In this document: piece after piece, positions 45,701 through 55,600 of the stretch | How the letters are laid out: each line of letters starts with the position of its first letter | Numbering within the stretch: position 1 is the stretch's first letter | DNA from: Nectonema munidae | Lineage: Eukaryota > Nematomorpha > Nectonematoida > Nectonematidae | Direction: 5' to 3' | DNA length: 64,000 nucleotides | Assembly: GCA_030549495.1 (NCBI GenBank) | Contig: JAUIRK010000278.1 | Span: 912,001-976,000 of the forward strand | The notes under the pieces: generated by a model | The model's input: the letters and a program-made list of their open reading frames with translations, nothing else | What the model was told of the DNA's origin: nothing | Databases searched by the model: none | Position numbers and translations under genes: made by a program

Positions 45701-48700
45701 ATTTAATTGCCTAAATTAATTTTGTAAGATATCGATTGAATTTGATACAGACAGATTACCTTTAAATTTGCTACTTGAATATGAATAACCACCCAGATTT
45801 AGTGATTATTCTTTCGCAGTAGTTTCACCTTTTTAAAAGCCATTCCATTAATTTTTAGTACCCCCTCTCTTCTATAAAATAATTTTCTGAGTACGCCACA
45901 TGTGTGTGCTTATTCATTTAAGCATAAGGAATTTGCTTTATTCATTTAGGTTTGAAGTCGGTACAAGGATTAAAAACAAGATTCAAAATTTAGAATATTT
46001 TTGAAAATTTATATAAGTTCAGAAAAATATAAATATAAGTTCCGATAGTTCAGCCTTTTCAAGTTAAATAGAATTTTATTATTTTCGAATAAATGTAATA
46101 ATATATTTTTGGACTAATTGCTTTTATCTTAAATTAAACAGAGAATTTTAAACCAAAAAATGCATCTCGGTTATAGTTAACAGGAAAGGGAATGTGGGAT
46201 TGTTTCTGAATATAATGATCTTCATTAATGTTATCACAATTTGCTTATCTCTCACTATAAACTTGACTCGAATTAAAATGCAATGTTAGATGGCAGTTTG
46301 GTACTAAAAGTACAACAAAAAAACTATTGCACATCAGAATTTGTAAGCTAATTTTCAGATGTACTGCTTCTACTGGGTCAAGACAATTTTTGAAGATTTC
46401 TTTTAAACGTATTGTTTTAGGTGCTTTGGTCTTTCTCTAATTACTTTTTCTTGCAAGATATAAGGACTTATTAGTTCTTCTTCATTTATGACGCTTTTAT
46501 TTTCTAAACCTTCAAGAAGCTCAATTGTTAATTGAATCAATCATTCAATAATTTTATCAAATTAAGGATTTCCGAAATAATCAAAGTGCCGGATTAACGA
46601 AAGTCCGAATTAGAGATTTTCGGATTACAAATTTGTCAACTGTATACACCCACTCTGAATTATCTATATGTATTTTTCAGTTTTTGGATTTTGAAGAAGA
46701 TAAAAATTTACTAGGAAAAAATAAAATAATTTCATTGAAATTTTTCGAGATTTTTGGATGTGTCGTTTTATTGAACAAGATTCTGCATTATTTTGACACA
46801 GAATATTGAGAACTTAAAATTTAAAATGTAATTAACTTTCAGCCAATGGAAATGAGATAAAAGTTAATTATTATCTGATATCTTTCGTTTGAGATTGATT
46901 TAAGGATTCTTTTTGCAGTGCAAAAGTATTACTTAAATTTGAACGACCTCAATTTATTTCTGTCTTATAATTAATATGAGGTAAAAAAGATTTGTTTAAC
47001 ATTAGCGAGATATCAAAGTTGACAATTTCAAGGAGACAAAATGCTTGTGCTGATTCCATTAAAATATTTCGTCAATGAAGGATTAGGAGAAAAGTTACCT
47101 GTTACCCATTAACATAATACTTAATTGAGATTGTATACCTTAATTCTGTAGCTTAATTCTGGCAAGGGTCAGGGTTATTTTAATATCAATATATACATTT
47201 TAAGTGTTAACCTGTTCTTAAAATGTATACTTTTATGAGAAAATCAATAGAAAATCAATTTGAAACTTTTTTTCATAAACTCTAAACAAAAATTCAAGGC
47301 ACTAAGGACTAAGAATAAGTCACTTTAGGCATGACCATTTGATAAAATTCAGATGACACTTGTTCAGCATAAAGGTATAAAGTTCTGAATTTTTGAAAGG
47401 TAAAGGACTCCTAATTCATCCTTATGGAACATCACATCTTGAAACAGAAAAGTGAGATCGGGAAGAATTAATTGAAACATACTGTTTACGGTCAAACAAA
47501 TATGATTTTATCAAGTTCAAATAGAGGATACACAAAGATAACTTTTTTTATCTGTGAAATTTAAGGGTCACGCCATACTCGAATATATACGGTAAGTCTA
47601 AAAGCTCATATATGACCCTTGTGAATGTGTTGTTTATATATTTGTTTATGCTAGTATTGAAATTTCTAAATAGCGTACATGTGTTCGCTTCAAGATATAA
47701 TTCGTTTAAACGATTGTTCGATAAAGCTTTAGTATTATGTGAAAATTTTTCGATTTCTTCAGCCAGGCTTAGGCAGTCGGAATCAGAGTCCGTTTTTTGA
47801 GGAAGTTTAATTTTTGTGAACATATGGATGGAGGGACCCTTCTTTAGTTGAAGGCGGAAGCGAAGAGTTGGCGTTAAATACATAAAGTTTGTATTTCGAT
47901 ACATTCTGCACTAATGGATTAATTCATTCCATTTTACTATGCATACGTATATATAAGCATAACTATAAAACTTGATCTGATGGTAAAAATGGTGTCCCAA
48001 CGACTGCTCAAATTTCAAAAAAAAAATTCAAAAATTTAAAACTTTGTTAAAATCTATTATTTTAAGTAGGTCCAACAAAGAAAAAGATCATTATAAATTG
48101 AGCATACACTTTATACAGTGTAGAAAAACTATGATATATGAAGTGTAATAGAATTAAAGGCAGACTTAGATAAAATATCCAAAATAATAATTCGAAAAAT
48201 GGAAACCAAAAAGTTTACACAAAGTTTTAGAATGAATGTACAAACTCTAAGAGTCTTCCAAAATTATCATTTTCCTTATGATTGCGTATAAAAAGATATT
48301 GGAATTATTCACGCATTCAACGCAATTTGTAAAACTTTAATGTAAGTTACCATATTTTCATATAGAACCATTTTGACTGTTGACGACTGAGATCATTCTA
48401 GAGCCAGTCATTTGAGAATTTTTATTGAATTTACCTTCCTCAAGTTTTCTTTTTTCTTCAGCACAATGCCCTTCAAGATCACTCGATCCATGAAAAGAGT
48501 CAGTGGAATGATGCGATCACTTTCATGGAAGCGGTTATAAATGAGAGAATCATAGAACTCAAAGCAACTCTTGACGTAAGCTTTTCATCCTCCTTTTCAT
48601 TTGATGTGATTACCCTGTACTTCTTTTAGTGTATCTTCTTTAGAGATTAGCAGGATTTTCAGGTACATAAAAATGAATCGGAGTATTGTTGTCTAATCAA

Positions 48701-51700
48701 AAGCATTTTAGTTTAAAATTTATTTAGCGTTTTTTTTATTCGCGATACTCATTAGGGCCAAGGAAAAGCAAACGAACAGGGTGAGGAAGCAAAATTTATA
48801 ATTTTATAAAACCGGTATTTCTTATAAGTGGTTGAGGGTTGTTATTTAAATGAATTATTTTCAACTCAAGAAAGCGTAAGGCTAAGACTAATATAAGTAT
48901 GCTAGCTAGTATGTCCACACAAGATGCCAAATGCCAACTCACTGCTGATTTGCTTCTTGTCGGAGATACTATGAAACGCATTGCTAAGACCCCCGTGAGT
49001 ACTGTCTTCAATGTTAGAAACGGAATACGAGAAATGATCAAATGAAAACAAGGAAGTCAATAAAAAAAGTACTCATTCATTTTTCCAGTGCATCAAATCT
49101 AAAATTTTACCTAGATCCTACAAGATCTATGAGAAAAATGTCTACTACGATAATTGAAACAGCGTATGTATTTTCAGGAAATGTCGCAGTGATAGATATA
49201 TCGCTTCTCATACAATTTGCGATACCTTCGATATTCAATTATTTAAGAACTATCCTAATTCTTTCAAGAAAAAAATAAACAAGAAAAAACTTGAATACAT
49301 AAAATTTTGAAAAGTGTGGGTTATGAATGCGAAAATTTGTTCATAAAGCCAAAAGATAATACAATATACTTTACTTGGGCAATATCAAAAATATTTAAAT
49401 AACATTTTTAGTTTTTGTATTGTTTCATTATTCTGAAGCTTGTGTTTTTTTTAAATGAATATTAAGTATGAAAAATTTATGAGTCCGATTTGAAATTTTT
49501 ATGGGGCGCACCAGAAACACTGGACAAAATGTACGCCATAATTTTCATCACTACTTTTCATCTTATTTACTGATAAAGGACGTAATAAAACTACGGGCTT
49601 TTCGTCTTGCCTATTTTTTTAGCGATCTTGAACTACTAACTTAAAAGCAAATAAAAAATCTTACATTTAGGCTCTTGTTCTTTAGAAGAAATTTCCAATT
49701 CTAATTCTTTTTATATGAAGAAACTAATTTTGATCAAAGCAAATTTTTAGAAATGTATATATTTTGATCAAAAAAATATTAATTCAGATGATTCCTATGA
49801 AAGTTTCCTTAATTATTGAGAAAGAAAGTTCTAAAAAAATTTAAAAAACTATTCTTAGATTATTGTAGCTCTAACGATAAAAACAAATATATCTACTTTT
49901 TAAATAATGAATTGAAAAATCCCTGGAGTAAAAATTAGTGCGGAATTCCAACATCCCCAGAAACCGGTAAATAAACAACAAATTATACCCAACGACTTTT
50001 TAACATTTTTTGGCGCCAAATAAAAATGGCGAGCACTATTATAATTTCTCAAGTTGTTTCAGTTTTTAAATTTGAGTACATTGCACACTTTTAATTAAAA
50101 TATAATAATGAGAAATATTAAATTTTTTATACAATATCTCTTTGAAATTAATAATTGCCCTCAAATCTAAACGATTAATTTTGATTTATTTTTTTAAGTG
50201 TAGTATAGTCTCATAAATATAAAAAAGAAGCCTACCCATATGATAAATTTTATTACGCTCACGAAGTGAAAAATATAATTGAAAGATAGCACTAACATCT
50301 AATCAACGTAAGATAACAGAGGAAATAGCAGCCTTGTGATTTGTTAGTTTGAAAATTAAATCGCCATTTGTTGTATTTTCAAACGATTTCTTTCTCTTGT
50401 CAAAATGGCATTCACATGTGATAGCCCAACTTCAACCAGGCAGGTAATGGAAAGTGCAGTATGAAAGGTAGGAGCCTTCTAAGTGAACAGCGGCTTGAAT
50501 ATTGTTACCGTCCCTGCGGAGTCGGTACCGACCACTTTGGTAACCCGTGATTTGACGAACATAACGTATCCCCAAGAAAGATAAAGACGTAAAATCGTTT
50601 CAATTAAATTTTACATTTCTAGAAGGATCGACCCTTTTTACCAAAAAACTTTTAAATTCATTTTTTTATTTAATGAGAGAAAATAAAAAGCCAGTAACGC
50701 TAAGATGATATAATTTTTGTATCCTTGTTTTTAGAAATAGCGAAATTATCAATTGATGCAACTAGATCTTCTTAACCTGTTATCGACCACAGTCGACTTT
50801 ACAATAGTAAAATCGTCTGTTTTTTAATACAAATCTTCTGCTTTACATGAGATATCGTCTGATTATTCTGGTCGTTAACTGGTTAAAAAAAGGAAATTCT
50901 TAAATATTTGGCGCCCAAAAAGAGTATTTTGCATTTATACTGGGTTCAATAATGCTTTATACCTCTTTCATATTATTATAGCCTAAAGTTTAGGTCTTTT
51001 ATTCGTTTAGAAGCTGCAAGGTCCATCAACTTTTGATCAGTGGTTTTCTTGGTCCAAAAAAACTCGAGAAGAGCAGGTTCGTTCTGCTCTGACAAATGAA
51101 TTGAAGACGCTGTATGATCAGCAGTGTGCACACTCCAACCACTCCAAACTCCACTTAGACCCTGAAGAAGTCATCATTGTGCGCAAGAATATGCAGAATC
51201 GTGGCTTCGATGACATCAGTTATGAATTTATCACTGACATCTGGTATTTTGTTCACAGGTAAAATTTTTTTCAAAGTTGTTCCCTTCTTTGTCCCATTTT
51301 TGAAATATCCTGTATTCAAATCATTCTTCAAGATTCTAGAACAACGAATCTTTGAAATTTCCTATTAAAATTTTTTAGGAATACAGTGATTCCTTGTTTA
51401 TCGTAGTAGTTACTTTCCTTACTCACCCGAAATAAGTGAAAATGGACGATGTAGAATAAAGATAAAAAAAATTTGTTGTTTAAATCTTCAAATACCCCTA
51501 TAAAACGCAAATCCAATAAGATACCAGTATCCCATAAAATAGTCTTCTTTACTTTTTATAAAAAAAATACCATACGTTTTATAAAGGTGTTAGTTTTTAA
51601 CAAGAAATTGTAAGTTCTCTTGATTGGATCATCATCAACAACCATACACTGCGTGAAAACCCGGTTTCGGCTATTGAAGCCTCACCAGCTCAACTTTGTG

Positions 51701-52584
51701 TGTACAAACCATGCGGTTTAAACTGGCGTCTAGTCGCTGTGTGTGAGCATCAATAAGAAATCGGGTGATGATGATCAAATGCAAGAGAACTTACGATTTC
51801 TAGTTATATATAATGATAGTTTGCAGTAAAGTAAAACAGCAGCGTCTCCTTTTTATAACACACCCTTCTTGAGACCTCTGAAATCTTGAGAGATCAAAAG
51901 ATTGTGTACTACTAGGCAGAGGCGTAGCTAGTGGGGGACGCCAGGGGCGGTCCGCCCCGGGCGGCGGCAGATTTTAAGGGGCGGCATTTTGTCCTAAGGT
52001 CATTTGTTAAAATATTCCATTTAATTTTTAGTTTAAATTTTCTGTTCAATTTAATCGATTCCAGTTTTTTGTGACTGTTTTAATTTTAGTGGAGGGGGTC
52101 AAAAAGGCACTACCCCCGTCACTGATAGGGTTAAGGGGTCCAAATTTTAGTATAAAAGTTGCAATCAAATCTGAGCTCTTTTTTGGCTTACAACGATTTA
52201 TCTATTAATAAAAAAAATGGAAAAAATTTATTATTAGAGGAAAAATTGTCATTCAAGCTTAGTTCTAATATAATTGTCATATAAGCTTAGTTCTTACCCC
52301 AGCCGTCTACTTTGAAGACCCTAACTACAATCAAGTCTTCGCCTGACCGTTAGTGTACGGACTTGAATTTTTGGAGGCTTTTGAAACTCAACGTCATAAA
52401 GGGCGGCAGATTTTACAACCGCCCGGGCGGCAAAAGTCTTAGCTACACCTCTGCTACTAGGTGTCAATCAATCAATGGAAGTCAGTATGCAAATTACAAA
52501 TGCTTGTCTCATACTCCAGTAAAATATTCTGATCCTTTTATATCTTTTTTTGTTGCCAATGATTCAGGATTTATCCTCTAAGTT

Positions 52585-52617
<33 letters not shown>

Positions 52618-55600
52618 TTATTTCCATTAAAAATTGACTGTGAAATGTGAATCTGTTGAATCTAATATTAAAAATTTTTAAAGATAGCAAGTAATAAATG
52701 CTCATTGTATAGAGCGTTCACTATAAAAAGGCTACATTAGTTAACAAGAATAAATAAATTTCAAAAAGTATTTAGAAGTGTTCAGAATGGTTCGAACACC
52801 AGTAATTAATCACTGGTTAAGGAAATTCTATTAGCATTTCCATTACTGTTTATTCGCTTGCTGTAATTTGTGAAAATAATTTTCGAACTAATTGAATTTT
52901 ATAACTGTGAATGTTTCGAAAAGCTCTATGGAAGCGTATTAACAGAGGTGTTAACAGCAGAGGTGGACAAACATTGTGCTAAAAAATCAATCGATTGAAA
53001 ATTGAAAGATATCTATACTACACCATCATTGATTGGATAAAAGTATTTCGACTAAAATAGCTTTCTTTTTCTTCTCCTCTTTTTACTTTTTTTTTGTATT
53101 TGGGTTGGTGTATTTTAATTTTATTTTTTACAGATTTTTTAAAATAAATTTACCTTAAAAATTTAAATTTTGATGATGAATTAGTTTTTTACATCCTCAA
53201 AATATTTCGAATCAGTAAAACTATTTTAAATGCCATCCAAATGTATGATGTTTTTGACTTGCATAAACAAACACTTTCACAATGCGCAAATATATTACAT
53301 AAAATCTCCATGTGTGAACACTTTGGTTCGAACAACCGGAATATTTAGATTTTTTTTGGCATATTACAGAAGATTACAACCAATGACAAATGTTACGCCT
53401 TCTGTAATATACCGATGATAATCAAAATATTGCGAATGTTCGAACCGTAGTGTTCACTAATGGAGATTTTATGTAATATATATGTAAATGTATATATAGT
53501 ATCTGTATATATAGACCCCTCTCCTTTCTCCTAAATTTTTAGTTTTCTATAAACAACAATATTAGCGCTTTCAGACACGATGGGACAAATAAATAAAAAT
53601 CGCCCGCTTTAAGTTTAAGCAGGCGTTTAACTTTAGAAAAACAAAAGAAAGAGTTAAATATACGGTCTAAGACTTCAAATTTTGTTTTTACCAAAATTGA
53701 TCACATATATAATTCGTTTGGAATAGAATCTACTTTTCAAAAATTGGAGTGTCGATACTTGGAGAGTCTTCAATAAAAATTGAAGTGTTGGCGGCACCGA
53801 CTCCACCTACTTGTAATTTTTGAGATTGCAACTCCATTATGTAAAAAATTTGTGCGATTAAAACGATTCCACCTATATATAATTTTGCGACTTTGACTTT
53901 AAAAATTTATAATTATGCAACATCAACTTATCCGTTTCAAATATCATAAATCTCCAAAGACCATATTTCAGAGTCGATTGTGAACGTTAATTTTAGATAG
54001 TCGTTAAAAGATTTCCTAAATTTTAGACATTTCTACTTTGTGTTGCCAACAAAAAGTTTGATCTATTTTCATTTTCTGAATTTTCTATTCGTTTGTACTG
54101 TAGTTTATTGTCTTTCTTGCATTTTCTTCGAAAAGATTTTCAAATTATTGTCTATAACCTTTTTATCTAAAATAAGCCAATACAATTCATAAACATTAAG
54201 TTAAAAATCTTTTCCTAAAAAGAAAAATTTGGAAAAAGTCAAATATATTTTGACTTTGTTGAGAGTTGTTAAAAAATGTAAAGTTTTTCCAATTTTGAAA
54301 CCAAAATATTCTTAGGATACTTTGGAGATTTTATATTTGAAATCTGTATTTGCACTCCATAGAACTTTTTCTGTTTTTTAGCCATAGATGAATTATTGTA
54401 TATAAATTTTTTCGCTGGTGAATAAGATGCCCTAACAACAACGTGCATGATTAAATGCGCTATATTGTTCATTTCCTTTTTACCCTTCACTCTTTTATTT
54501 GAATAATATATATAGATATTATTAATATATGGATATACTACATCTGTTTGATTGTAAACATTTGCCATATAAAAAATATTTAGTCAAAATTTCTCAAAGT
54601 TTGAAAGTTAGTTCTAGAGGTACTAAAAATTTCATTTTAATCGGACACTTTTAAATTTGTAAATTTTGACAGGCTAAAATCATACATCATATGTGTATAT
54701 AGAAATCTTCAAAGCGTTTTTACTCCTCTGCCCCCTGTGTCTTTGCCAGAGCCCTGATATCTACTATATATGCGTGTGTACAACAATACAATAAAAGTGT
54801 TCAAAATTGCCATAAAAATAACCGAATTGCCTGATTATATTCACAATTTAAAAAATATGAAGATATTGAAAGCTGGCTTAAAATTTAGATGAGATATACT
54901 GAATAATCCTTATTATAATAGTTACGAACGCGATCATCATAAAAATGATAATTCTTCAAGAGTCTTTTATGTTTGTTTTTTATTTCAAATCAATGGATGC
55001 GAGGAGATGACATGTGATGATTTAATCTATTGATTTGTAAACTCCTTTAATTCAAATTACTTTTCAATTGAAGACTAAACTTTATGAAGAAAGCTCTTTT
55101 CACGTCAACGAATTGCAAGAAAGCCTTCTACCACTATCAGCAAGGCTTTTCAGAGAATTTGGGCATCGATGGGTGTGGTGATGTTGTGTTGTTTTGGCGC
55201 GTTCACAAAACTTTGCAGTCAACAGCAAATGCCCTACGACAACAGGTACATCTTCCTATTTTCTAACTTCCCCTTCTTCTTCACTCTAACGTTTACTAGA
55301 AAACACACCTCACTATATTAGTTTATATTTACTGTGAATTAATTCTTCCCGATTTATCATATATGTTCAAAATATAATACCCTATTTTATCTTCAATACT
55401 AAAAATTTGAATTCAAATAATCGAGAAGTCGATGGAGGAAAATTCAAAATTTCAATACGATAATAAAAATAATAGCTTTTTTTGAAATTTTAAATTATCA
55501 ACTCTACACCAGCATTTATTTCAAAGATCTTTCCTCTTTCTATTACGTGTGAAGAAAAGCAAATTTACATTTTATTCACCTATGTATATCTATTAGTTTA

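Noticed and set aside
45540-45910. A further MITE with G-rich and C-rich segments
   Set aside because: The candidate ends do not match in inverse orientation and no target duplication was seen.
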